Part shown: one piece after another, positions 36,133 through 47,519 of the stretch
Layout of the letters: each line of letters starts with the position of its first letter
How positions within the stretch are numbered: the stretch's first letter is position 1
NCBI GenBank assembly: GCA_023374025.1
Contig: SIJG01000009.1
Coordinates: forward strand, 1,429,558 to 1,493,557
Direction of reading: 5' to 3'
Origin: Heterodera schachtii
Lineage: Eukaryota > Nematoda > Chromadorea > Rhabditida > Heteroderidae
DNA length: 64,000 nucleotides
Notes under the pieces: model-generated
What the model saw: the letters and a program-made list of their open reading frames with translations, nothing else
What the model was told of the DNA's origin: nothing
Databases searched by the model: none
Program-made: the position numbers and the translations under genes

Positions 36133-36421
36133 TTCTTTATAAATTCCAATGTGAATATAGCTTTACAAATGAAAATAATGATATTTTTTGGTGGGCGATC
36201 GACTCGATGCAATTCTAGAGGCCGTTGACCATACGCTAGATTAGCAGTTGAAAAATATTGCAAATTAAAAGGCTACATTGAATTTTTAATATATTATTTG
36301 GCCGAAAATTTTTTAAAGAAATTTATAATAAAAATAAATAAATAAAATTTTGGTTTAAATTTAGCCTATAAAATACGATCATTATAAATAACAAATTAAG
36401 AGATAAAGATTAAAAAAAAGT
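36133..36421. repeat. Repeat R4, copy 1
   Basis: This aligns along about 280 bp with 39844-40131 (TGATATTTTTTGGTGG, CGACTCGATGCAATT, AAAAGGCTACATTGAATTTT). On the minus strand both copies keep a short frame, NCIES preceded by RMVNGL or RMLNDLY, which suggests a decayed coding piece. Confidence 0.65.
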
Positions 36422-36814
36422 TGTGTAATAATTTGTTAAGTTAATTTAATTAATTTATTATATAATAAAAAAAATTTAATTTAAAAAGGTATGCGAAATT
36501 TGTTTAAAAAAAGAAGAAGCCAAAAACATATGAAATTTATATTAGCAATTTAAAAAAGACTATAAATTACCTATCTAGGCCTTAAGACCGTCTGCCAACG
36601 CCGAAATCGTACTGGAAATAAAACTATAATCTACAACAAAAAATGATAAAAAAAAAAAAATAACAAGTACATTTTTCTATATAGAAAAATTTAATATTTG
36701 AAAGTCTAATTTATTTTTTCGTTAATAAGATAATTGCCTTCAATTGTATCAGTTTAATTAAAAGTAATAAAAAGATTATATATGCATGATCAAAAAAATA
36801 ATTTTAATTTTACC

Positions 36815-37020
36815 ATTTGTCAATGAATTTGTCATCATCCGATTCAATGGCAACCACATTGCATGTTGTGCTTCTTTGTAGGCATTAATTTTTTCTGTTG
36901 CAAAATTGTGACAAGCAAAAAATGAGAAAGAATTGTTAAACATTTATAAATTATAAGTTTTAATTGCATAAATTAGATAGAAGACCTACAAAAACTATAT
37001 AAACCAAATCTAATAATTTA
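36815..37020 (+). repeat. Repeat R3, uninterrupted copy
   Basis: This matches 49596-49790 and the split copy at 10870-10915 plus 12175-12210. The core ACCACATTGCATGTTGTGCT reads TTLHVVLL in one frame in all copies, soon followed by a stop. The copy here shows the state before insertion of the 10919-12108 element. Confidence 0.65.
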
Positions 37021-38039
37021 AAAAATAAAAATTAATTTATAATTAAAATCTTTATTTAAAAGAAATTTTGATGCTCCGGTGCAATCAACGAGCGCTAATT
37101 TGCCAACAGTCAACCAGTAGAGTTGCCACTTTTGCGACTGAATTCCAGCAATAAAGACAATTTTGAATAATAAAATAATTTCTTAATAATAATTATATAG
37201 AAAACCTGTGATTGTTCTTCGAATAACAGAAAAGAACTGTTAATTTGAAATAAAATTATCAAATTCTATTTTTTTTTATTAAACAAAGATGTGAAATTTG
37301 ACTTTTATATCATGAACCGAATAAATAGAATACTTAAAGAAATAATATTATTTATTCTACACAAAATTAAAAAATATACACAAATTTATGTTTCGCATGG
37401 CTTATAAATATCAACATTAATAAAACTTAGGAAAACGAGTAGAAAAGAATCTGTATAATGCGCAATGTTTAAACAGGAAACCATCTATATAAATTAAACC
37501 AAATAAATTTGACTCACATTAAACCAACTCATATATGAGTAATGTTGCAAACAATATTAATATTTTACAATAAACAAAATGACTATAAGAATAATTGATA
37601 TTATTATGAATTTTTATAGACATCTCATAAAAGAAAAAAAAATAGGATAATATTAAATTATACAATTTAAAAGAAAAAATTATATAAAATAAAGTAAAAT
37701 ATGATTAATTATACAATAAATTATTATTGCCAGGGAAAGAATTTAGTTAAGAATTAATCGTTGTCAGAAAATAGTAAAATTAACAGAAATATTCGAGTTT
37801 GTAGATGAATACTTCTTATTACAGCTTTCTGTTTGGAAATTTGCGGGTGAGCAGGTAAATACAAAAATTACAAATAAAAAAGATTATTGATATTTTTTAT
37901 AAATCAAAATTCTATGAATATGATTAAAAATTAAAGAGTTTGAGAGTTAAATTAGCAAGATTAACATCCTAAATACTTTAAAAATTAAAATAAAATAAGA
38001 AAATGTAAAGATTATAAATGTTTTTTGACATAGCCATGG

Positions 38040-38127
38040 ACAAATTCAAAGGCCTCACAATAGCGAATGGATAGCCAAAGAAATGGACGACCCAAGAATG
38101 TGGCGCCTCTACAGCATTTAAAAGGTA
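38040..38127 (+). pseudogene. Exon-like island, unrecognised
   Basis: In a desert of A/T, one frame reads HGQIQRPHNSEWIAKEMDD then PRMWRLYSI before a stop. It is followed by AAAGGTAAAAA, a possible donor out of phase with that stop. There is no start codon in frame and no partner exon was found. It may be a decayed transposon or gene exon. Confidence 0.25.
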
Positions 38128-38329
38128 AAAAAAAAATCTGGAAATTAATTTGCTGAAATTTGTATGTGTGATTTATGTCCTAAAATTTATTAGGCAATTT
38201 CGAAAATTGTAGCAAATATAAAAACTCTAAATTGATTTAATATATTAAGAAGTTTGGCAATTTTAACAACAAATTAGATATGAGTAATAGCAATATTAAA
38301 ATAAAAATGAAAAATTTTCAAATAAACAA

Positions 38330-39460
38330 AATAATCCATTTAAAATAAAACTATAAGTTGAACCGAAGACAAATTTGAATTCACTTAGTTAATCTGATAA
38401 AAATTAAAAATATATTTAAGTATTAGTAATTTTATATTATTTTCATTCGCAATGTAAATCCAACAAAATTAAATGAAAACTATATATAAAAAAGCTGATA
38501 AGTTAAATTAAAAAGTTTATAAAAAACTGACTAATTAAGAAAAGAAAAAAAAAACAAAATTAAGAATTTTTATAAAAAAATAATTTTATTTTTAAATAAA
38601 AAATTTAAAAGTTTATGGAATTCTTTAATGGAATGGACAGAGGAATTGACCAAAATGCTGTACGAATCGTTCGCTTACATCAATGCATGTGTGGGAATTG
38701 AAAGCAAGGGATTGAGGTCAATTAAAACAATATTTGAAGGCAAATTTTAATTAAATACTAAAATTGAAAAAATTTTTTTATAATTTTAGGGCAAAAGTAA
38801 ATAAATAAAAGCTTTGAGAAAATTAATTTAAACTTCGATCCATAAAAATATTAAAATATTCAGCTATATAAATATAATAAATTGAATTACAACATTTACC
38901 GTGACCAGAAAATACTTCATCATAACAATTAAAACATTCAAAAATAATCTCAGAAAGTAACAAAAAATATATAAAAATGAAATACAAATAAAATGATAGA
39001 TAATTCTTTAAAAAAAACAAAAAATTGACTTTATATACTCATATAACAAATAAATATTAAATAATAATAAATATCAAGGAAAATCAAAGAAATTCATTTG
39101 AATACAACTCAATTAATCATTAAATAATATATATTAATTCAAATAAATATCATTATATATAGAGCAATAATAAACATTAAAAATAATAATGTAAAAAAAA
39201 TAAATAAAAAAATAACGATATTGAAAATTACCCATAAAATTATTATTCTCTTTGATTGAAAATCAAATTTTCTGCTATAAAATTTTCACTACACATCGAT
39301 TCATGAGCTTCCTGGATACTGTGTTAACAGCATAAGCTTCACAAGAAATAATACATTTTTAGTACAAATAAGATTTAAATGAGAAGGAGTTGCTTACCAT
39401 GTGAAAGAAGGTTTACGGCGAGAGACCAAGCCAAATCCAATAGGAAATTAAAGAATTCAA
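38330..39460 (+). repeat. Repeat R2, copy 2
   Basis: This is the counterpart of 22490-25060. It contains 38625-38720, where a frame reads MEWTEELTKMLYESFAYINA followed by CVGIESKGLRSIK. The pattern is faintly like Myb/SANT-type DNA-binding segments of mobile-element proteins, but this is a weak resemblance. The matching block at 22665-22725 has lost the frame. Confidence 0.45.
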
Positions 39461-39843
39461 AATAATTAATTAAATTAATTTGGCAAATTTATCGACGATT
39501 ATAATCAAAAGTTTCAAAATATTTCGGCAAGATTATTTAATTGCAAAAAATCAATTTGGAAATTAATGAAAATATGAAATAATAGAATATAAATGAGAAA
39601 TTCTCTTCAAAAGACGAATAACATTTGACTTTATAAAAAGAATAAAGGGGTTCCAGAAATTTTTCACAATTTTTCCTTTTTATGTCCCACAAAAAATTCA
39701 CTAATTGACTAAACAAAAAATATATACTTAATTAAATATAAAAACAAATTATTATCAAAAGTAAAAATTCGATGATTTAAATATAAATTGAAGATATATG
39801 GACAAAAAAATAAAAAATATAAATATTTAATTAATAAAAAAAT

Positions 39844-40131
39844 TTTCTTTATAAAATTCTTGTAAATATAGCTTTACAATAATGAAACAATGATATTTTT
39901 TGGTGGAGGTTCGACTCGATGCAATTGTAAAGGTCGTTGAGCATACGTTAGATTAGTAGTTGAAAAAGATTGAAAATTAAAAGGCTACATTGAATTTTTA
40001 TTATATTAATTGCCCAAAAATTTTTAAAACCATTTATAATAAAAATAAAATAAAAATAATTTGGATTAAATTAAACCTTTAAAATACAATCATTATAAAT
40101 AACAAATTAAGAGATAAAGATAAAAAAAAAC
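39844..40131. repeat. Repeat R4, copy 2
   Basis: Diverged direct copy of 36133-36421; see that entry for the shared blocks. Confidence 0.65.
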
Positions 40132-42672
40132 TAAATTAATAGGCATTGATTTATAAATAAACTCAGCTTTTATTAAACTATTTAATTATTATTAAAGTGC
40201 AATAAATCCAAAAATCTACCTTTGACATTCATTCAATTGACTTTATTTAAATATCAGATAATCATAAAAATGATGTGCTAAAAAGCGTAAAAATGCTATG
40301 CTTAAAATTTTTTTAAATGTTGAAAAATGTAGAAATTTATTTATTGTTATCTTTTTTTCACAACCAAACAAATTTCTTGGACATATGCCGTCATTTGGCC
40401 AGATATTTTAATTTTTTTAAATTTATCATAATAAAAAAACAAAACGTTTAAAGTTTGGTCAGCTTGTGCAACCAATGTTGGTCAATGCTGCGCAACAACA
40501 AGCACCGCACCGGTCTTGTTTAGAAAAAGATCGAAATAAAAAACATGAACGTTGATTGGTACCAATACTGGAGTCACACTTCATGAAAAAAAACTAAAAA
40601 ATATATGAATTATTCAGAAAGAATATTTTTCTAAAAATATTTTCTAATTAGAAAATGTTTACATCAGTTAAACTTAAAATAATATAAAAAAGCTTGTAGC
40701 GGATGATAACTTTATTAAGAAATAAAAACATAATGAATAAATAAAAGCAAAAAAATTTTAATAATTGTTCAGATAATTCACATTCAAAAATTGTATTTGC
40801 TTTATTTGAGCATGATAGAAAATCGTAAATAGCAAAAGTTGCGACGCCGACTCAATTTGTTTTGAATTCATAAAATTACTCATAAAATTCCAAATTATTT
40901 GTAGATCAAATGTATAAAATTAAATAATACAGGAAATATTATTATGTTTTAAATTATTTTATATTTTAAAAAGAAAAATGAACATTTTTTGAATTTATGA
41001 AAGATTTTTAAAAATAAATAATACGATTAAAACTATTTTTTGATGATAGAAAACCGCTTCCTGCTGAGGATTACACAAAACCCGTCGAATGTATCAATTG
41101 GTATTTAAATTAATTAATTTTCCAATTTTTAATTAAAGGCTTTGTAAATCAAATATTTTTCGGATAATTATTAAAGTCTTAAACTGTACAAAATATATAT
41201 TAAACTAACAAAGCAGAAAAACAATAGTTGATAAATTAAACAATATATTAAAAACTAAATAACATAAGATTTAAATATAATTACTGAAAATAAATCATCC
41301 AAGTGATGTCATCTAAAAAAAGGGTCCAAGATTTAAACACAAAAATAAGGAAAATTGTTAAAATTAATTATCTCATATTTAATCTTTTTAAAAAAAAAGA
41401 AAATAGTAACCGTAATTGGAAAAAAATTCCCAGAAACAAATCTACTACATGAGAAGTTGTTATTTAATTATTAATATATTAAACAAAGAAATAAGTATTT
41501 TGTTGTTTTATACTTCTTATAATACTTTTTACTTTTTTGAAGTAATGAAAAAAGCTTAACATTATAATATAAGTAAAAATACATTTTAAATAATGCTAAT
41601 AATTAAAACAAAAAAATAGTAAGATTTTCATTATTTATATTACAAAAAAATGCAAATACCATTCATTCAAAAGCCCAACATAAATATTGTTATTCCCATC
41701 AATTCTCCTAATCGAGAGTTAAAACAAAATATAAAAAATATGGTTAAAAAGAAGATAAATTCAATTAAATAAAAATAAAAATTATTATTATTATGATGTA
41801 AATGATTGAATTCATAAAATGAAATAATATTATTTAAATTTATTAAAAAATATTAAATTTCTGCTAGAATAAATATAATAATATGAAAGTGAAAATGAAA
41901 TATGTTGATTAAAATAAAAAAACAACTACTTTGACGAGAACTATCAACTTAATTATTAGAATGTAATTTTAAAAAAGAAATGAAATTTACACAAAATATT
42001 CAATTAATGATAATAATTCGTCAAAATAAATAAATTAAGTATTAAACAAAAAAGTATTTGTATTATACAACTAAAATATTTATAATTAGAATTGAAGACT
42101 TAGGGTGTTCAACTAAGTTCTGTCCATCGAAAATTTTTTGTAATTAAAAATATAATCGGATTATTTCTTTATGTATTTAAACAATATTTTGTTCTTTTTT
42201 TCGATAATTCTTTTCTTCTATTTATGCCATTAGAGTGACCTGCTAAACGGTTGTTTCTACTTTTACATTTAATAATTGAAATATTGAAGTATTGAAAGAT
42301 GATTGAAAACTTGAGTTAAAAGCAACAAAAAGTAACTTGAACACTAGGCATTTGAGTCCTTTCCCTACTCTATAAAAGAAGCAGTGAATACGAAATTCTA
42401 AATTTCTTATAAATTGCATTCTTTCAAGAAAAAAAAGTCAAATGGAAGTTGAAGCCCAAACCCTATTTTCGTCATAATAAAATCAAAATTTTTATAATCA
42501 TTTAAGAAATCACTCAAAAGGGAAAATTCAAACCCAATATTTTTTTAAAAGTTCAATAAAATTTTAAGCTAAGCAGATTTAATAAATCAGGTATAACACG
42601 GCATAGGTATTAAATTAAAATAATAAATCCAACAAAAAGTAAGTATTTAAAAATAAAGTTAATTGTTTAAAT
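40132..42672. other. AT-rich desert with one exon-like island
   Basis: At 40440-40560 a frame reads KRLKFGQLVQPMLVNAAQQQ then APHRSCLEKDRNKKHER before a stop. It stands out in composition but has no start or partner. The rest shows no gene. Confidence 0.45.
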
Positions 42673-42860
42673 TAGAGTCCGGCGGGATCGGGACTCCCGC
42701 GGGATTTTACGGGATTCCCGCTCCCGACTCCCGCTTTTTTTGGTGAACGGGATTTTTTACAGGAGCGAGTTAACGCAATTCCGGTTCGGGATTCCCCCGG
42801 TAAATTTTGAACTCCCGATCCCGCTCCCGGAAATTTTACCCAAAAAACGGGAGTAAAAAT
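42673..42860. mobile_element. hAT-like element remnant (CGGGATTCCCG word)
   Basis: This starts with TAGAGTCCGGCGGGATCGGG, like the other TAGAG termini, and continues as a block of ACTCCCGCGGGATTTTACGG-type words in both orientations. No right terminus or duplication was found. The word resembles that of the 5920-6108 block. Confidence 0.4.
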
Positions 42861-42953
42861 GCACTGGTAAGAACTGATTTTTTTTTTTGGTAAAATAATA
42901 ATTTTTACTTAAAATCTATTAAATATAAAGCCAAATTTCAAAAAAAAAATTTT

Positions 42954-42980
42954 CCGGCGGCTCCTGTCGGCACCGCCGGA
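42954..42980 (-). repeat. GNNA stem-loop repeat, copy 5
   Basis: The motif lies on the minus strand: TCCGGCGGTGCC-GACA-GGAGCCGCCGG, with loop GACA and one T-A to T-G-type mismatch in the stem. Confidence 0.65.
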
Positions 42981-43740
42981 CCCTTAAATCAATTATTTTT
43001 AAAACTGGCTCAAGCAAAATTTAGTCATTTTTGAATAAAAATTGACCGTTCATGGCATAATTTATTAACAAATTGAACATTCTTCGGGTAATATTTACTA
43101 CAAAAACTTAATCTCGATCTTTTCTTTTTAGGCTAGCAAAAAGTAAAAATTTTGTGTATTTAAAAAATATATTTTAAAATCTATTTTAAAGCCTAAATTA
43201 ACATTTATTGAACAAAATAAATGTTAACAAAAATGGTTTTATTCATTTTCAATGATGTAAAGAGTTACAACAAAATAGATAATTTTTTAAATTTTTGTAC
43301 TCAAAATTACCTTTTGGTCTTTTAATAACTAATTTATAACAGCATTGTTCACAAAATATTTATTATAAAAACTGATGCTTGCTGAAAAGGATGTTAAAAT
43401 TAATGAATGGATGGATGGTAGTTTATTTGCCTTGAGGGCAATGCCAATGATGCGAAAGACCGAATGGGCCGCATCATTTTGTATTGATTTAATTAATGGA
43501 TTGAGATGGTAAAAGAGACAAAACACTGAAATTTTTGTTCAAATTTCCCAAATTAATTATTTTTAGGTGCCAACAATATCTAAAATAGTTGCTACAAATT
43601 TAAAACTTTGGGATAAATTCTTTAAAATATTAAAACTTAGGGATAGGTTCTATGTTTTTAATTCTACTCAATCAGTCATTTTCTGGAGGGCACTTGTACC
43701 CATTCGCGGCACCAAAAAGATCTATTTCGGCCAGCTTAGC

Positions 43741-43821
43741 TAGAGCCCGGACGGGACCGGGATCCTGTCCCGGTCCATTTTCCAAGTCCTGGTCCCGGCC
43801 ACTTCAAAATTCCGGGCTCTA
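43741..43821. mobile_element. 81-bp hAT-like mini-element
   Basis: The perfect 11-bp inverted termini TAGAGCCCGGA bound only 81 bp. The flanks AGCTTAGC (43733-43740) and AGCTTAAC (43822-43829) match at 7 of 8, an almost intact 8-bp target duplication. Inside is a perfect hairpin, GGACCGGGA-TCCTG-TCCCGGTCC. It is unusually small for such an element. Confidence 0.75.
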
Positions 43822-43829
43822 AGCTTAAC

Positions 43830-44902
43830 TATAAAAGTAAAGTCAATTGACAGAAGTCACTATCGGTCATTAGAAAAACCTATTTGGCCTTCGTCACTAA
43901 TATAGTTAAAAATCATTCTTTGAGTTTTGTCACTATTTCGACATTTTTTGGAAAATTTGCTAACAAAAATGCAATAAAAAATAAAAATCCACTTCTGTGC
44001 ACTTAATACGCACAGATAAGCACGAAAACGCGTTTTCCACTTCGTTTAAAAATTAGGTTTTTGATAATTTTTATGGGTTTTTCCATCTAAAAAGTGTTAA
44101 TAATAATTTTTTGCTTATTTTTGTGTCTATACAGGGATTTTGTGCATATTTAATGCCTATTTATTTTTTCTTATTTCGCTAATTTTTGCCTAAAAACGAA
44201 GATTTAATAATTTTTTAATGATAGTTTTTGAAAATTAAAGAAAAAATGATTATTTTTAACTTTATTTTTAAAGTAAAATAGGTAATTCTTTTTGAATAAT
44301 ATTCATGAATAAAATAAAATGTTGATATATTTTGAAATGAAATTTTAAAAAGAATTTTTTTTTAATTATAAAAATATCATATATAATCTACACCAAACAC
44401 AAACATCAAAGAAATTTTTTTTCAAGAACTATATTTGTCGTATAGTTGAAAAATGGAAAATTAAACAAATATTGGAATAATAAAAAAGAAATTATAATGT
44501 TAAATATAATTAAAAAAAAAGAATGTACATAAGATACGATACGATACACCTATTTCCTAGCAAAATTTCAACTGATCAAACAAAAACTATATATTTTTAT
44601 ATGTTAAAAATTAATACATAAATTTGGTGTGGATAATGAGCTTAATTCCATAAAAACCTTCATGAAGCATAAAACCCATGCATATGCAAGAAGAATAAAA
44701 TTGTATAAATACTGACAACATTAAATTATAATAAATGACAAAAAAGATATGCACAGTTATAAATATTAGAGGTAAAATTAAAAGAAATGAAACATAAACA
44801 TAAAAGGTAATTTTATATAAATAAAACAGCCCCAATTTAAATAATTTAAAAAATTCTTTGTGATTCAATTATCACAAAGTTAGACAATAAAAATGTAATA
44901 AC
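43830..44902. other. AT-rich region
   Basis: There is no gene. 43850-43960 has TCACTATTTCGACATTTTTTGG words like the 29.7-kb element but no termini. Repeat R6 copy 2 lies at 44395-44525. Confidence 0.5.
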
Positions 44903-45447
44903 TAGGGACCAGATTTGTACGGACTTCCATATTTTTTTTGCACACATATTTTGGCCTAAGAACCACGTAAATCGTATTTTTAGCTTGGTTTGATGATTCT
45001 AGGATGCCATTTTATTTCCATATTTCGGCATTTTTACCGAAAATTCAAAAAATGTACCCCTAAAGAAGGAATTTTTTTTTAGTAATTTTTGGAAAACACG
45101 CGCAGAAATGGAAAATTTTTGGAAAAAATACCAAAATTAAAAAAAAAATCAAGAGAAAGTTTAAGAAAAAATGATTTTTTTTTTTTTGCAAAAAATTTTA
45201 CAAATTTTCTAAGTTCATAATTTTTTCTAAAACATAAATTTAGGCCTCAATTATCAAATTCTATATCATGTATTATAATGATTTTTTTTCTTTTATGACA
45301 AAAAATTTATGTGTTTAGGAATTTTTTTTGAAAAATCAAACCAATTTTCAAAAATGTTTTTCATATTTTCATATTTTTTGTTCATATTTCAGAGTTTTTG
45401 TCCATATTTCGTCCATGGTTTTTTTGTCCATATAAATTCGGTTCTTA
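44903..45447. mobile_element. hAT-like element with perfect 8-bp duplication (CATATTT word)
   Basis: The exact duplications GTAATAAC at 44895-44902 and 45448-45455 flank 545 bp. The termini TAGGGACCAGATTTGTACGG and, inverted, TAAGAACCGAATTTATATGG are imperfect inverted repeats. CATATTT and GTCCATATTTCG words recur near both ends. No transposase. A partial relative starts at 1383. Confidence 0.8.
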
Positions 45448-45455
45448 GTAATAAC

Positions 45456-47150
45456 TTACAACAAAAATGTAAAAATAATAAAGATAGTAAATTTTCTTCG
45501 AAACAAAAATTTTAATTAATTCTTGATATTAAAATTCAGTTAAAGAAAAGTGTAAGTGACAACTTTTATGAGTTTCATTGTCTTGGTGTGCTAATCAAGA
45601 CAATATAATTAATTTTGATTTATTTTTTTAAAGTTAAACCAAATTAAATAAAAAATATGAATTTCTATATTTTTGAAAAATAATACTTAAAATTATTTTT
45701 GATGGACTTGAAAACTTCACTTCACATTCGTTTATTTTGAATATGTTCAGTATGGAATTTAAATGAACAAAAGATTGTTAATTTATACAATATTATAATA
45801 ACTTGATTTTAATGAAATAGAAAAATGCTCAGAATTAACTGTAAAATTTTGAATTTTTTCGAACTTACTTGGAAAGTGAAAGAAAACATATCGATAAATA
45901 ATTAATCTTAAAAAATCCGATAGACCCTACATTTTTCAAAATTTTCTTTAATTTGAGTCAAATTTGTTAACATATTTGCACCAAAAATTACCAAGTTTTG
46001 CGATTTTGCGGAATTTTTCTTAGACAGAATAAAAGTCGTGGGGTCTCGCAGTGCCGAAAGGCGCAGCCGGGTGAAAAATTGGAACTTTTGACTATTTTTA
46101 AACAGGTTTTCACTGAAAGTTATCCAATTTATAGCCGTTTTTGGAAATTTGAAAGGAATTTCATCCCTTATTCTTAATATCTAAACAACATGAAGAATTA
46201 ATACAAATTTATAAATTTATAAATAAAATAATCACAGGTAAAATAAGAATTGGCCCAACAAAGACAAAACATTTTGTGATTGGTTAACGAGAAAGTTGAA
46301 TGCGAACAATTGAGGCGCTAATCAATCAAACATCTTGATAATCAGAAATCGTCATAAAAATTATTATTATTTTTACGCTTCAAAATTTTACTCGGATCAA
46401 AAGTTTCAACCAAGGCCGCGATTGAGCGGATAATTTTCCAAAAAGCTAAAAATTACTAAATATATTTTTTAATGAAAATTATATTCTTTTTTAAAAATGC
46501 AAAAAATATTTGTAAAGTTTGTAAAAAAATTACTCTTAAATATAAAATTTTAAATGATATATTCTGGAGTAAATGAGCTTTAAACATTAAAATTCACTTC
46601 GATTGCATGAGTACATTTTTTGGCTTTGATTCATATTATTATTATAATTAATATTTTAAATTGACTGAAAAAATAATTGTTTTTTAAGAATAAATCAGCT
46701 GAATGAAATTAATTATTATGAACTATATCACCTTATTAATAAAAAAATCCATAAGCAAATTATAATGAAGAAATATTCAAATATAAAAAATTTATGGTTT
46801 GATCCATTACTAAATATTTTTGTAATTTTTCACGACATTGAATATGATCCATTCATATATCTTCTTCTTCAATAGCAAAATTAGTACCTGTGCTTTTTAT
46901 TTAAAAGTTATGCACAAAAGATTAAAAATTATTTTTAAAAGTTAGTCATATTTTTTGAAACATTCGGCAAATTTCTAAAGAATTATCGAAAGAAGTTGGA
47001 AAAAATACGTGTGATGCATATTATAGTAATTATGATACATAATTGGCTTTATATATTTAGCATTTAATAAAGTTTTTAAAGGCGCTTATCAAAGTCAAAA
47101 CTAAAATAATTTATTACACTAATTAAATAAATAAAATTTTAAATTCATAA
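45456..47150. other. AT-rich region
   Basis: There is no gene. 45853-45915 is the second copy of the 31291-31345 repeat. Stem-loop copy 6 lies at 46046-46071. Confidence 0.5.
46046..46071 (+). repeat. GNNA stem-loop repeat, copy 6
   Basis: TCGCAGTGCC-GAAA-GGCGCAGCC has loop GAAA, with the inner five pairs kept. It is the most diverged copy, yet it retains the loop pattern. Confidence 0.55.
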
Positions 47151-47154
47151 ATAG

Positions 47155-47516
47155 AGAAATGCATGAAATTTTATCATAATTAGAAATACGTGCCTAATAC
47201 TTATGGAAATTTTGATATATAAAACCATGTTTCAAAAAACATGTAAGAATTTCTTAAAAATAAAATCAAAATTATATATTTATATAATGGCATAAATGCT
47301 AAATGTAAATATGTATCATTAAAGGTAAAATTGGAAAAATTTGAAAGTAATACTGACAGAATGCATGCAATTATATCATAATCAAGAAATATTATAAAAA
47401 ATATGAAGTTGAAAATATATAATTTTAGAAATCTTGATATATAAAATTCTGTTTCAAAAAACATGTAAGATTTTTTTAAACATAAAATCAAAATTATGTA
47501 TTTATATAAGGGCATA
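47155..47516. repeat. Tandem duplication of about 0.2 kb
   Basis: 47155-47292 and 47360-47514 are diverged direct copies (ATGCATG.AATT..ATCATAAT then GTTTCAAAAAACATGTAAGA). A minus-strand frame spans both and repeats the peptide MPLYKYIILIL, but it is hydrophobic A/T translation without coding character. Confidence 0.7.
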
Positions 47517-47519
47517 ATA

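Noticed and set aside
39903..39920. GGTTCGACTCG as a tRNA B box in repeat R4
   Set aside because: There is no A box upstream, and the other R4 copy reads GATCGACTCG, so the match is not conserved.
47201..47515. 104-codon minus-strand hydrophobic frame with repeated MPLYKYIILIL
   Set aside because: It follows from a tandem duplication in A/T-rich DNA; hydrophobic residues are what such DNA encodes by chance.
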